Assembly: GCF_003933235.1 (NCBI RefSeq) | Contig: NZ_RWJI01000001.1 | Coordinates: forward strand, 1-64,000 | Direction of reading: 5' to 3' | From: Sphingorhabdus wooponensis | GTDB taxonomy: Bacteria > Pseudomonadota > Alphaproteobacteria > Sphingomonadales > Sphingomonadaceae | Length of the DNA stretch: 64,000 nt | In this document: piece after piece, positions 55,822-64,000 of the stretch | Numbering within the stretch: the first letter of the stretch is position 1 | Layout: every line of letters begins with the position of its first letter | Program-made: the position numbers and the translations under genes | Notes under the pieces: generated by a model | Seen by the model: only the letters and a program-made list of their open reading frames with translations | What the model was told of the DNA's origin: nothing | The model's database searches: none

Positions 55822-56022
55822 TTACTTGAAATAGGCGCTGACCATAAGGTTTGAGATGCGCGCACTGCGTTGGAGAATTGTTCGGAAAACCAGTGTTTTC
55901 ATGTCAATCATTGAGACGCAGAGGGCAGATTCTAAGCGTCGGATAGCGCGCTCGGTGCTTAAGGTTGGAAGTTTAAGAGATTGTATATGTATCTCAGGTA
56001 CAGATTTTTGGCTGTCATTCAT
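55822..56022 (-). CDS. Possible small protein coupled to the winged-helix regulator gene
   Basis: 66 residues starting at an ATG that overlaps the stop of the winged-helix gene by four bases (ATGA), the commonest coupling signal. It is basic, without signal peptide or membrane helix ('ERAIRRLESALCVSMIDMKTLVF', 'RTILQRSARISNLMVSAYFK'). I recognise no family. The overlap is the only support, so it may be chance. Confidence 0.35.
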   Translation of the reverse strand: MNDSQKSVPEIHIQSLKLPTLSTERAIRRLESALCVSMIDMKTLVFRTILQRSARISNLMVSAYFK

Positions 56023-56330
56023 CGTATATCATCGGCTCTGAGTTTATCAATTTTCTCACTGATAAATGCCGCTCTTAAATCATCCGATACATCATATATT
56101 CTTTTTCTCTTATCAGTTTTGGAGCCTTTTAAAGTTAAAGCTTCTATGTCTAATAATCTCTTTAAATCTTGATTGTGACCAGAAATAGATCTGCCAGTAC
56201 GCTTCATTAAATCTAAAGAAGGAAGTGGCCCATCTATCAGAATTTCATTTATAATTCTTATTTCATTATGCAGGCATTTAATATTAGTTTTATTTTGAAA
56301 ATCTAATATTTTCCTAATCTCATCAATCAT
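56019..56330 (-). CDS. Small winged-helix (MarR-like) DNA-binding protein in AT-rich DNA
   Basis: 103 residues from the ATG at 56330, chosen because AGAGG lies 7 bases upstream; the longer frame lacks this. The middle reads as a winged helix: 'CLHNEIRIINEILIDGPLPSLDLMKRTGRSISGHNQDLKRLLDIEALTLKGSKTDKRKRIYDVSDDLRA' pattern (helix-turn-helix about 40-70, wing with Lys/Arg about 75-85). The gene is clearly richer in A and T than every neighbour, suggesting recent transfer. It lies between rpsI and an esterase gene with no recognisable target gene. Confidence 0.7.
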   Translation of the reverse strand: MIDEIRKILDFQNKTNIKCLHNEIRIINEILIDGPLPSLDLMKRTGRSISGHNQDLKRLLDIEALTLKGSKTDKRKRIYDVSDDLRAAFISEKIDKLRADDIR

Positions 56331-56756
56331 AGAACGCCTCTGACGATATATGTTAAACAATTCATCGTGAGATTGAAAAAAATGTATCGTATTTCAATAT
56401 TGATGGACAATAGTATAAAAAACTAGCGATAGTAAAATTTACATTATGCCATGGGCCCTAAAAGCTATCGGCGGCCAGATTTGATGGAGCGCATAGTTCG
56501 ATATGTGTAGTCCACAGAGTATTTTTCAAAATTGGCACTTTTCATGCGCAAAAAGCGTCCTCAAGGCGTATGCCAACAACCCAATTCTCAAAAAAAGTGA
56601 CTGCCATTCACATTTACAACTCTTTAGCAGAGCCTGTGTATTGTCCCAAACTGCTAGACTCGCATGCGCGAACCAAACCTACACACAAGCATTGCCGTTG
56701 CGCTATTTAGATTGTTTTTCGTTGTGGATCTGCGCGTTGAAGGGCAGATGTAGCGG
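56331..56756. other. AT-rich intergenic region
   Basis: No convincing gene. 56361-56450 is strongly AT-rich and likely holds the promoter of the winged-helix gene; the right part rises to normal composition and should hold the promoter of the esterase gene. An open frame across 56503-56760 has no protein-like features. Confidence 0.5.
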
Positions 56757-57638
56757 ATGATCAAAACTATCCTTATCACCCTATTGCTCGCCTTATTTGG
56801 CTTCGGTCTATGGTTTTGGAGCAAGACTGATCCCCAAAAGTTGGATTTTGCCGACCGGATGGCATTTGGTACTGCCGAGCATCACCAAGCCCCGATGACA
56901 AATATCGCATATGGCGATGACGCGCGGCAAAAGCTTGATATCTACCTGCCTAATCAAAATGCCAATGACGCTTCTCCGGTGCTGATCTTTTTCCATGGCG
57001 GCTCTTGGCGTGATGGCGAACGCGAAGGCTACGGCTTTTTGGGTCGTGCTTTTGCATCGCGGGGTTTTGTCACGGTCATTGCCGATTATCGCAAGACACC
57101 GCGCGTGCGCTTTCCCGCCTTTGTCGAGGATACGGCAGCGGCCATTGCATGGGTACATGCCAATATCGCCAAGCATGACGGTGATGCAGAACGCATCTTC
57201 ATCATGGGGCATAGTGCGGGTGCCCACATCGCCATGATGACGGCGCTTAATCCGCAATGGCTGGCTGCGCAAAATCTCACGACGGATGTGATTAAAGGGG
57301 TCATTGGCCTTGCCGGGCCTTATGATTTTTTACCCCTGACAAGCGATTCGTCAAAAATTGCCTTGGGCCATTGGCCTGACCTCACTGAAACGCAACCGAT
57401 CACTTTTGCCCGCGGGGATGCGCCGCCGCTGCTGCTACTGACAGGCGACAAAGACACTGTCGTCAAGCCGCGCAACAGCAAAAATCTATCGGCGAAAATT
57501 CAAGCGCTCGGGGGAAAGCAGCAACTGCAGATTTATCCTGATGTAGACCACGCCGATATCATCATGGCCGTCGCGCGTCCGTTTCGGCAAAAGGCACCTG
57601 TTGTCGCCGATGTTGTGAGATTCATCAACGCCCGCTGA
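56757..57638 (+). CDS. Alpha/beta-hydrolase esterase (BD-FAE/HSL-like)
   Basis: 293 residues. It has an N-terminal membrane/signal segment ('ILITLLLALFGFGLWFW'), oxyanion 'FFHGGSWRDGE' (HGGxW), nucleophile 'IMGHSAGAH' (GxSxG), and Asp and His in 'LTGDKDTVVKP' and 'PDVDHADII'. It is probably an exported or membrane-anchored esterase acting on carboxyl esters. It is convergent with the FkbM methyltransferase gene, 3 bases between stops. Confidence 0.88.
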   Translation: MIKTILITLLLALFGFGLWFWSKTDPQKLDFADRMAFGTAEHHQAPMTNIAYGDDARQKLDIYLPNQNANDASPVLIFFHGGSWRDGEREGYGFLGRAFASRGFVTVIADYRKTPRVRFPAFVEDTAAAIAWVHANIAKHDGDAERIFIMGHSAGAHIAMMTALNPQWLAAQNLTTDVIKGVIGLAGPYDFLPLTSDSSKIALGHWPDLTETQPITFARGDAPPLLLLTGDKDTVVKPRNSKNLSAKIQALGGKQQLQIYPDVDHADIIMAVARPFRQKAPVVADVVRFINAR

Positions 57639-57641
57639 CGT

Positions 57642-58424
57642 CTAAACTTCCTTGTGGGTGGCTGATGGTTGGCGCGTAGCTAACACGTCATAATGCTTTC
57701 CGCGACCTACAGTCTCGAAATGGGTAAAACCACCGCTTTCCAAAATGGCACGCAAGCCGTTGGCGTCGCTCCATTTCGCATCGACTTCGTAAAATACAGA
57801 TTCGATACGCGATAGAAACCGTGACTTCACAAGCTCAGCCATGACCGCGGCTTCATGGCCTTCGACATCGACCTTGATGACCAACATTTCGGGATCGCCA
57901 AGTAGATCATCGAAAGCTGGCATATTGATGGTAGTGATGTCCAAACCATCTGCGCCGTCATTTCGTAGCGAGGCAAGCCCGCTATGCGCGGCATCAAAGA
58001 CAATTTTGGCGGTGCCCGCTTGGTTTGACAGGGCGGCCTGCACCGCTTGGACTTTATCTTGCAGCTTATTGGCTTTGATATTCTGGCTTAGCCGCACAAA
58101 AGTATCTGGAACTGGCTCAAGCGCAATCGCGCGGGTGCAGTGCGGGTTCTGTCCGGCAATCAGGCTGTAGAGGCCTTGGTTTGCACCAATGTCTAAGAAA
58201 ACGAAAGGCCGCGAAAGACCTTTCAGATAATCTGACAGTCCGTGCCCATAGACAGCGAAACGGCAGTAAATAAATGTCCGATCGCGCCAGTTTGTCTTCA
58301 TCAGCACGCCATAACTTGAGCGGCTAAAACCAGTGCCTTCGCCGCCAAGTTTTGCCCGCAATTTGGCATATGGCAGAAACACAGCCTTTTTCAGCTGCTT
58401 GATGAGAAAATCTGCGCTTGTCAT
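57642..58424 (-). CDS. FkbM-family methyltransferase
   Basis: 260 residues. FkbM motifs are clear: SAM-binding 'FLDIGANQGLYSLIA' (about 96-110), 'ALEPVPDTFVRLSQNI' and 'VIKVDVEGHEAAVM' (the VDVEGxE block). Members O-methylate sugars or polyketides; next to polysaccharide genes they usually cap or decorate a surface glycan. It is the last gene of the leftward cluster. The 33-bp gap to the flippase gene suggests one transcript. Confidence 0.9.
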   Translation of the reverse strand: MTSADFLIKQLKKAVFLPYAKLRAKLGGEGTGFSRSSYGVLMKTNWRDRTFIYCRFAVYGHGLSDYLKGLSRPFVFLDIGANQGLYSLIAGQNPHCTRAIALEPVPDTFVRLSQNIKANKLQDKVQAVQAALSNQAGTAKIVFDAAHSGLASLRNDGADGLDITTINMPAFDDLLGDPEMLVIKVDVEGHEAAVMAELVKSRFLSRIESVFYEVDAKWSDANGLRAILESGGFTHFETVGRGKHYDVLATRQPSATHKEV

Positions 58425-58457
58425 TTCTATTCCCCCGGCCCGAATATGGGCGCGTAA

Positions 58458-59792
58458 TCACATCCCGCTGCTTGGCGCAAGGCGGGATTGGTTATAACTC
58501 CAAATCAATAGGCTTAGAAGGACCAGGCTTTGCAATATGCCATGCACGCCAGCACCGTTCAGACCGAACCACCAAATCATGAGGGGTAGTATCGGTAACA
58601 TGCCTACATTGCTGGTTAAATTGGCGCGGGCACTGATCCAGGGGCGACCTTGCGCAGTGAGCGCCGCCGACAGCGTCGGCATGCCTGCAATCATCGCCCG
58701 ACCAAGCAGGACCAAAATGAGCAACGACGCGCCGCCTGCAAAGCTTGCGCCGCCAAGCAGCACCAGAACTTTTCCGGCGAATAGACACATGATAACTGCG
58801 GCCAGCAATGCAATGCCGGTAGCGAATATCGCCGAACGCCGAACAGCTTTTCCAGCGGCCTTGTTATCGCCGCTAATCAACAGACGGGTTACGACTGGAT
58901 AGGCGGCCTCCCCAAGCATTTGTGCGGGCTGAATCAGAATGGCACTCGCCCGTTGCACGAGGGCATATAGGCCTGCGGCGGCTGGCCCGAGCATCCATCC
59001 GATGATTAAGGGTGTTGCCTTAGGCGCAATGTCCCGCAAGGTGAGGTCGAGATTGGTCGTCGCAATAAAGCGCACGATGCCAGGATTGTCGCGTCGTGTG
59101 CCCTTCAACGTCGGCCGCCCATCTGCGCCGATGGCCAGATGGCGCGTGCCAATCCAGCATAAGACCCACATGGAAAGCCCCTCAGCAATCGCTGAGGCGA
59201 GCCACACCCACAAAAATGCAGCCAGTCCGCCGTCCATAAACAGAATGGCCAGCGCCCCCGCCAAGCGAACTAATGGCATGATAACCGGATGTAGGCCGAT
59301 GAGGTCAAAGCGTTCGGCCAATTGAAGCAAACCTTGTGGTGTGGCCCGAACCGTGGCGAGTATGGCGAAGCAATATAGACCGCCAAACTGGATGGCTTGC
59401 GGGCTCCACCCCAAGGATGCCCCGACCCATGGAACCAGCAGCATCGCCAAGGCAATGGCCACAGCGGCCATGCCGAGTTCAATTAGTGCCAGTAACAAGA
59501 CGAGGTTACGGAACTGTGTGTGGGCACCACGGTTGAGCGCCTCTGCGCCATAGCGCACCATGCCGTGGAAGCCCGAAAATGCGATGGTCCCACCCATCAG
59601 CGTTGCAAAACCGTGCACCAGATTTAGGACACCATATTGCTCGACCCCAAGAATTCGGGCGGCGATAGCAATCGAACCAAGGCTGATGATGCCAGCGGCC
59701 GCCTTGCCCGAAAGCAACCGCCCCATATTACCAGCAATCCGGCGCAGTGGCGAATGGGCTGTTAACGGCAATTGGGGTGCATCTTCAACCAA
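58458..59792 (-). CDS. Wzx-like oligosaccharide flippase
   Basis: About 444 residues from a TTG at 59792 that overlaps the preceding stop by 8 bases; an ATG at 59726 would cut off the 'SPLRRIAGNMGRLLSGK' segment that matches the normal flippase N-terminus, so I prefer the TTG. 12 or more membrane helices; 'ARILGVEQYGVLNLVHGFATLMG' is the usual second-helix phrase of the MVF/Wzx superfamily. It should flip a lipid-linked glycan or polyol-phosphate repeat across the inner membrane. The adjoining genes suggest the cargo. Confidence 0.85.
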   Translation of the reverse strand: MVEDAPQLPLTAHSPLRRIAGNMGRLLSGKAAAGIISLGSIAIAARILGVEQYGVLNLVHGFATLMGGTIAFSGFHGMVRYGAEALNRGAHTQFRNLVLLLALIELGMAAVAIALAMLLVPWVGASLGWSPQAIQFGGLYCFAILATVRATPQGLLQLAERFDLIGLHPVIMPLVRLAGALAILFMDGGLAAFLWVWLASAIAEGLSMWVLCWIGTRHLAIGADGRPTLKGTRRDNPGIVRFIATTNLDLTLRDIAPKATPLIIGWMLGPAAAGLYALVQRASAILIQPAQMLGEAAYPVVTRLLISGDNKAAGKAVRRSAIFATGIALLAAVIMCLFAGKVLVLLGGASFAGGASLLILVLLGRAMIAGMPTLSAALTAQGRPWISARANLTSNVGMLPILPLMIWWFGLNGAGVHGILQSLVLLSLLIWSYNQSRLAPSSGM

Positions 59793-60954
59793 TGGCTTGA
59801 TCCAGATAATCGATGATGGCTGCCGCTGCGCGCACGGATGCAGCCGTGTCGGTGACCGAAAAACTGTCTGCCAATGCGGTACGCTGGGCATCATTATACG
59901 AAGCCTGCGTCGCAAAAGCCGCATCTACAGCACCGATAATGTCTTTTGCGTCCGTCTTCACAGGTCCGGTAGTCCAGTGACGGTAATTAGGATTTCCCTG
60001 CCATTGTGTATCATGGGCATCCAAAAACAGGCAGGGACGTGGGCGATGTAGAAACTCATAGACCTGACTGCTCACATCGCCCAGATACAGGTCGGCCGCG
60101 TTGGTATAGGTCATGTCTGTGCAGGCGGGGCTGCCCAAATCCATTAACATATGCGGTGCATCATTATATCGGGGATCAGGTTTATTGGCGGACGCGATCG
60201 ACAGCCTATCAATTGTGACTGTCCATGGCCGCGCAAACAGCATCACATGCGGCGCAAAAATAAGATTGTAGCGGCCGCTTTGGTAGAACTGTTCCAACAC
60301 CTCTGCACCGAATTTGAACCAGCTTGAAAGATGTGGCGAAGGGTGGGGATTGTATAAAATGGTCCGGCGATCAGATGCTGGAAACAGCGGCTTCTGTTCA
60401 GGCACCACAATATCGAATTTCGCATATCCCGTGATGCGGATCTTTTCGGGTGGGACCCCTGCATCACAGATCAGGCGGTCGCGGATTTTTTCGCCCGATA
60501 CCAAAATGAGATCGAATTGCGCGCTTTCTGCATTGAACCCTATCGCGCGGTCGCCTGCACCATGGCGTGTGTGGATGAACTTTACATCCTTCAAGCCATA
60601 ACGCGTTTTTAGAATGAGGCTGGATTTTTCCGAAACTACTAGCGCGTCAAACTGCCTAAAAAAGTCGAGATTGTCGCGGTAGACGAGGAGCTTTCGCGCT
60701 GGCACCAGACTGTCCAATGCTCGGACGAGTATTTGCGATACCGTTGACTTTGTTTGCAGCGGGACAATTTTCATGCCCTCTAGCGCCGCACCGCTTAATC
60801 TGCGGATTTCCGCTTCAACTAAAGTATTGGTGACAGCGAGTGTCACATCGGCAGTACCGCTTTTAGCCATTTGCAATGCAATCGGTAGGCTGTGCGCAAT
60901 CTGATGCGTTTGATCATGGTTGAACAGGAAACAGATTTTTTGCACGTGCTTCAA
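59785..60954 (-). CDS. CDP-glycerol glycerophosphotransferase-like protein (GT-B fold)
   Basis: 389 residues, soluble or peripheral. The N-terminal half 'KICFLFNHDQTHQIAHSLPIA' and the C-terminal half with 'TILYNPHPSPHLSSW', 'IFAPHVMLF' and 'ADLYLGDVSSQVYEFLHRPRPCLFLD' match the GT-B TagB/TagF-like fold of teichoic-acid polymerases; the histidines and 'DVSSQVYEF' are the expected donor-binding parts. It could transfer a glycerol- or other polyol-phosphate to a lipid-linked acceptor. Overlap with HAD-IB (ATGA) and the flippase gene. Confidence 0.8.
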   Translation of the reverse strand: MKHVQKICFLFNHDQTHQIAHSLPIALQMAKSGTADVTLAVTNTLVEAEIRRLSGAALEGMKIVPLQTKSTVSQILVRALDSLVPARKLLVYRDNLDFFRQFDALVVSEKSSLILKTRYGLKDVKFIHTRHGAGDRAIGFNAESAQFDLILVSGEKIRDRLICDAGVPPEKIRITGYAKFDIVVPEQKPLFPASDRRTILYNPHPSPHLSSWFKFGAEVLEQFYQSGRYNLIFAPHVMLFARPWTVTIDRLSIASANKPDPRYNDAPHMLMDLGSPACTDMTYTNAADLYLGDVSSQVYEFLHRPRPCLFLDAHDTQWQGNPNYRHWTTGPVKTDAKDIIGAVDAAFATQASYNDAQRTALADSFSVTDTAASVRAAAAIIDYLDQAIG

Positions 60955-61634
60955 TGCCCTTCAGCGCTCGAAAAGTCACGCACTTGCCAATTTTTTTGCG
61001 CTGCCAACTTGCGCAGCTTTTCCGACGGGTTGACGAGATATGCCGCATGTGCCCAATCCATCAATGGCGCATCGCTAGCATGGTCGGAATACACTGAAAT
61101 ATGGCAGTCTTCGCGCTTTAACCCTTGGGCATCAAACCATGTTTTGACCATTTTCAACTTTTCTGGGCCATAGCAGTTTTCGCCATCAATGAAGTGGCAG
61201 ATTCTGCCGTCGGACCGCAATCGATGTTGCGTTGCCACAACCGCATCAAACCCCATCACGTCACCAATTTTATTGGCGTAAAATGCGGGGGCAGCTGTCG
61301 CTATTAATAGTTTTTGGTTTTGGCTTCGTTCATTTTCAATAGATTTGGCCGCGCCAGGTTGAATGTCGGTTAAAACGGCTTCTGACACGAAATTTGTCAC
61401 CACTTCGGCAAGCGTTTCGGCATCCAAATTACGCCCCATGAACATGCTTATACCAAATTGCTTCAATGGCTTGCGGCCATATAGGCCAACGCGATATCCG
61501 ATAAGGGCCATGATCCAAATAGGAAGCCCGACCAACCGAAAGGGCGCAGTTCGCCGTGCGTAAAATAGCAAAAAATGGGTGAAGGTCGGACGGCGCGTGA
61601 TGGTTTTGTCGAGATCATATATTGCAATATTCAT
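60951..61634 (-). CDS. HAD-IB phosphatase (phosphoserine-phosphatase-like)
   Basis: 227 residues. Motif I 'IYDLDKTIT' (DxDxT), motif II 'LLIATAAPAFYANKIG', motif III Lys in 'CYGPEKLKMV' and motif IV 'SVYSDHASDAPLM'. A hydrophobic segment near residues 36-55 ('LVGLPIWIMALIGYRVGLYG') could touch the membrane. HAD-IB proteins dephosphorylate small alcohols such as glycerol-3-phosphate or phosphatidylglycerol phosphate. Its place in a polyol-phosphate cluster makes a product-side phosphatase plausible. Confidence 0.85.
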   Translation of the reverse strand: MNIAIYDLDKTITRRPTFTHFLLFYARRTAPFRLVGLPIWIMALIGYRVGLYGRKPLKQFGISMFMGRNLDAETLAEVVTNFVSEAVLTDIQPGAAKSIENERSQNQKLLIATAAPAFYANKIGDVMGFDAVVATQHRLRSDGRICHFIDGENCYGPEKLKMVKTWFDAQGLKREDCHISVYSDHASDAPLMDWAHAAYLVNPSEKLRKLAAQKNWQVRDFSSAEGH

Positions 61635-61716
61635 ATTTGATGGCCAAGCCCCGCCTCAAGGTGCCGCCAGATAGACTGACGAACCCTTCTGATTTTTCGC
61701 GTTTAGGAGAAGCGAC

Positions 61717-62502
61717 TTGCAAGCGCAATGGACCTGCATCGTCCTTGCCGGACAGCGGCCCGGCCCTGATATGCTTGCCCAGCATTTTGGCCTTGAACAC
61801 AAGGCCTTAGTCCCGGTTTGCGGCGAACCGATGATTTGCCATGTTGTCCGCACACTGCATTTGTCACCGCATATCGGCAAAATCATCATATTATCGCAAG
61901 ACATAGAGCATCTGCGGTCGGCTGTTGATGCAGCGGGCGGCGCTATTTTGGTGGAAAGCCAGAACAGCATTTCACTTAGCATTAAGGCGCAGGCCGAGAC
62001 ACTCGGTTTTTCTTCACCCTTATTGGTGACCACGGCGGACCATCCTTTGTTGACGGTGGCGATGATCGAGGAATTTCTGCGTCATGCGGATGGCGATGTT
62101 GCGGTCGCCATGGTTGAACGCCAAACTATGCTAAAGCAATTTCCGGATGCCCAGCGAACTTGGCTGCGCTTTTCCGATGGCGCATGGTCTGGGGCCAATC
62201 TGTTTGCGCTGATGACGCAGAAGTCATCGTTTGCGCTCGAATTATGGGCCGGTGCTGAGCAAGATCGCAAAAAGGCATGGCGGTTATTTCTGCATTTTGG
62301 TCTGCTTTTGGCGATACGTGCGCTTACGCGCTCCGTTGGCTTGCATCAGGCTCTGGAGAAGGCTGGGAAACGGCTTGGTCTAGACGCAAGGCTGGTTTCC
62401 ATGTCTGACCCCGTTGCTGCCATAGATGTCGACAAGCTGAGCGATCATCTGCTTGCCGAAAACATACTCATGGAACGCGAAACACCAAGCGGCGATACCT
62501 AA
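61717..62502 (+). CDS. MobA-like nucleotidyltransferase (NTP-transferase domain)
   Basis: 261 residues. TTG start at 61717 with an excellent TAGGAGA ribosome site 7 bases ahead; no in-frame ATG fits. N-terminal nucleotide-binding loop 'CIVLAGQRPGPDMLAQHFGLEHKALVPV' is a degenerate MobA/IspD-type 'LAGGxxxR..K' motif, then 'LVTTADHPLLTVAMIEEFL' with the metal Asp. A C-terminal helical stretch has no clear match. It should activate a phosphate compound (for example glycerol phosphate) as an NDP derivative. It is divergent from the HAD-IB gene (82 bp). Confidence 0.8.
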   Translation: MQAQWTCIVLAGQRPGPDMLAQHFGLEHKALVPVCGEPMICHVVRTLHLSPHIGKIIILSQDIEHLRSAVDAAGGAILVESQNSISLSIKAQAETLGFSSPLLVTTADHPLLTVAMIEEFLRHADGDVAVAMVERQTMLKQFPDAQRTWLRFSDGAWSGANLFALMTQKSSFALELWAGAEQDRKKAWRLFLHFGLLLAIRALTRSVGLHQALEKAGKRLGLDARLVSMSDPVAAIDVDKLSDHLLAENILMERETPSGDT

Positions 62503-62524
62503 GCGCCCTAGGCCCTGACCCTAA

Positions 62525-64000
62525 TTATCGGCCCATTTTCTTTTGCCGACGCCGCTGCACGGACGAACCAATACCCATAGCCTCACGATATTTGGCAACG
62601 GTCCGTCGGGCAATGTCAAAGCCCTTTGCTGTAAGTAGCTCGACTAACGTATCGTCTGACAGGATTTTCTCGCCCTCGGCCTCAATCAGCGATTTGATAT
62701 GGCTTTTCACTGCCTCGGCAGATACACCCTCGCCATCGGCAGACTGAACACCTGACGAAAAGAAATATTTGAGGTCAAATAGCCCGCGGCCGCAATGCAG
62801 ATATTTGTTACTCGTCACCCGGCTGACGGTAGATTCGTGCATCTCGATGGCATCGGCAACCTGGCGCAGGGTCAGGGGGCGCAAATGCGCAACGCCGCGC
62901 CGAAAAAACCCGTCTTGCTGCTTTACGATTTCGGTCGCGACTTTGATGATCGTGCGCTGCCGTTGGTCCATGGCCTTGATCAACCAATTGGCGTCGGCCA
63001 TGCAATCGCTGAGCCACGCCTTGGTAGCTTTGTCCTGCCCAAGCTCCGCCACATAGCTTCGGTTGATCAGCAAGCGGGGTAGGTTGGCGCTGTTCAATTC
63101 AATCGACCAACCATCGCCACGTGGTGTCACATAGATATCTGGTGTCACCGCGATACTGTTGTCGCTTTCAAATCGACAACCAGGTTTTGGATCATAACCG
63201 CGCAGCTCAATCAGCATATCGCGCAAATCTTCGTCATCGACGCGGCACATGCGTTTCAATTGATCAAAAGCGCCTTTGGCCACCAGATCGAGGTTATCAA
63301 TCAGCCTTGCCATGCATGGGTCATAGCGGTCCGCCTCCTTGGCCTGAAGCGCAAGGCACTCGGCAAGATTGCGTGCGCCAACCCCCGTCGGGTCAAAGCG
63401 CTGAAGCGCAGTTAGCGCCGCCTCTACTTCGGCGAGGGGCACGCCAAGGCGCTGCGCCATAGCCAGTAAATCTTCACTCACATAACCTGTGGGTTCAATA
63501 TGCTCGATAATCTGTTGAACCAGAAAAAGCTGATGCCCTGAAAGGCTTGCGCCCGCCTGCGCCATTAAATGCGTGCGCAAATCAATGTCGCGTGCTGCAA
63601 AGCTATCGAAATCTGTGCCGTCGACGTCAAAACTGCCTGTGGTCATCGCAATGCCCGACAGGCCAAGCATCCCATCGGCATCCCCCACGCTGTCGGATGG
63701 TGTATCATGATGGAAGGATTCTGCGCCAAAATCGACGTCAAGCGCTTCGGCGGCCGCGTGACTGTCATCGCCGATTATCTCGTCACTGCCGCGTTCGTTG
63801 CTCTCGATAATGGCGGTTTGCGGCAATGCATCAAGCGGTGTGTCGGATATGAAATCGTCGCCGCCGGCATCAAGGACTGGGTTGCGCTCGACTTCCTCGG
63901 CGATGAAGGCTTCTATTTCAATCGATGAAAGCGCCAATAGCTTAATAGCTTGCTGCAGCTGCGGCGTCATGACCAGCGACTGGCTTTGGCGGAGGTCGAG
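62525..64000 (-). CDS. rpoN: RNA polymerase sigma-54 factor RpoN, N-terminus beyond window
   Basis: At least 490 residues, open at the right edge. The frame continues past the last in-window ATG as 'LDLRQSQSLVMTPQLQQAIKLL', the region I glutamine-rich activator contact, so the real start is outside. Region III has the helix-turn-helix and the RpoN box 'ARRTVAKYREAMGI' near the C-terminus ('SSVQRRRQKK'). An acidic region II lies about residues 45-130. It directs transcription with AAA+ activators for nitrogen and other regulons. It converges on the nucleotidyltransferase gene, 22 bases between stops. Confidence 0.96.
   Translation of the reverse strand, partial: LDLRQSQSLVMTPQLQQAIKLLALSSIEIEAFIAEEVERNPVLDAGGDDFISDTPLDALPQTAIIESNERGSDEIIGDDSHAAAEALDVDFGAESFHHDTPSDSVGDADGMLGLSGIAMTTGSFDVDGTDFDSFAARDIDLRTHLMAQAGASLSGHQLFLVQQIIEHIEPTGYVSEDLLAMAQRLGVPLAEVEAALTALQRFDPTGVGARNLAECLALQAKEADRYDPCMARLIDNLDLVAKGAFDQLKRMCRVDDEDLRDMLIELRGYDPKPGCRFESDNSIAVTPDIYVTPRGDGWSIELNSANLPRLLINRSYVAELGQDKATKAWLSDCMADANWLIKAMDQRQRTIIKVATEIVKQQDGFFRRGVAHLRPLTLRQVADAIEMHESTVSRVTSNKYLHCGRGLFDLKYFFSSGVQSADGEGVSAEAVKSHIKSLIEAEGEKILSDDTLVELLTAKGFDIARRTVAKYREAMGIGSSVQRRRQKKMGR

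Noticed and set aside
56503-56760. 85-residue frame overlapping the esterase start by ATGA
   Set aside because: Cys-rich, no motif, no ribosome site; the overlap appears accidental.

Overview
The window looks like chromosomal DNA of a sphingomonad (Alphaproteobacteria, Sphingomonadaceae; Sphingorhabdus/Sphingopyxis-like). Pointers are the split cobalamin methionine synthase, the TauE plus TIGR02186-type pair, the two small DUF3035-type lipoproteins after lspA, the zinc-free 41-residue form of ribosomal protein L36, MetF/MetH controlled by an ArsR-methyltransferase fusion, and moderate GC. The genus is an inference; no marker gene was searched.

Layout. 1-8.9 kb: an accessory, lower-GC block holding the 3' part of a large RTX (calcium-repeat) exoprotein gene, two tandem-related small genes on the other strand, and a complete type I secretion operon (TolC-like channel, ABC exporter, HlyD-like adaptor; GTGA overlaps). 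A degraded IS3-type transposase relic lies in the 0.8 kb that separates this block from tRNA-Glu, so the block may be an island at the tRNA 3' end. 9-20.5 kb: housekeeping genes (recJ, glpX, hom, 3-hydroxybutyryl-CoA dehydrogenase, metC-sseA, an iron-sulfur photolyase, queF) and a class A beta-lactamase-like lipoprotein. 20.5-26.7 kb: an Ala-rich lipoprotein, then a tightly coupled methionine/SAM-cycle operon (ArsR-methyltransferase regulator, metF, metH part 1, metH part 2) with a perfect 22-bp palindrome just before the regulator start.

26.7-35 kb: TIGR02186-type protein plus TauE-type exporter, an NfrB-like glycosyltransferase coupled to a probable outer-membrane protein, small membrane and regulatory proteins including a LuxR-HTH protein with a C-terminal membrane anchor, then nhaA and a DUF885 peptidase. 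35-56 kb: core metabolism and translation (etfAB, sucC, rpmJ, M14 carboxypeptidase, gpmA, purEK, folA, M19 dipeptidase, ribF-ileS-lspA, dxs, Zur-like regulator with MerC-domain protein, heme A synthase, rplM-rpsI). 55.6-56.7 kb: an AT-rich patch with a winged-helix regulator. 56.7-62.5 kb: an esterase and a surface-glycan or polyol-phosphate cluster (FkbM methyltransferase, Wzx-like flippase, CDP-glycerol-transferase-like protein, HAD-IB phosphatase, divergent MobA-like nucleotidyltransferase). The window ends inside rpoN.

Functional threads: secretion of an RTX protein through a dedicated type I system; a SAM/SAH-responsive methionine cycle; two candidate surface-polysaccharide systems (NfrB-like and polyol-phosphate-like); and a run of envelope lipoproteins served by lspA. 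All product names come from reading motifs and recalled family features; no database search was possible.
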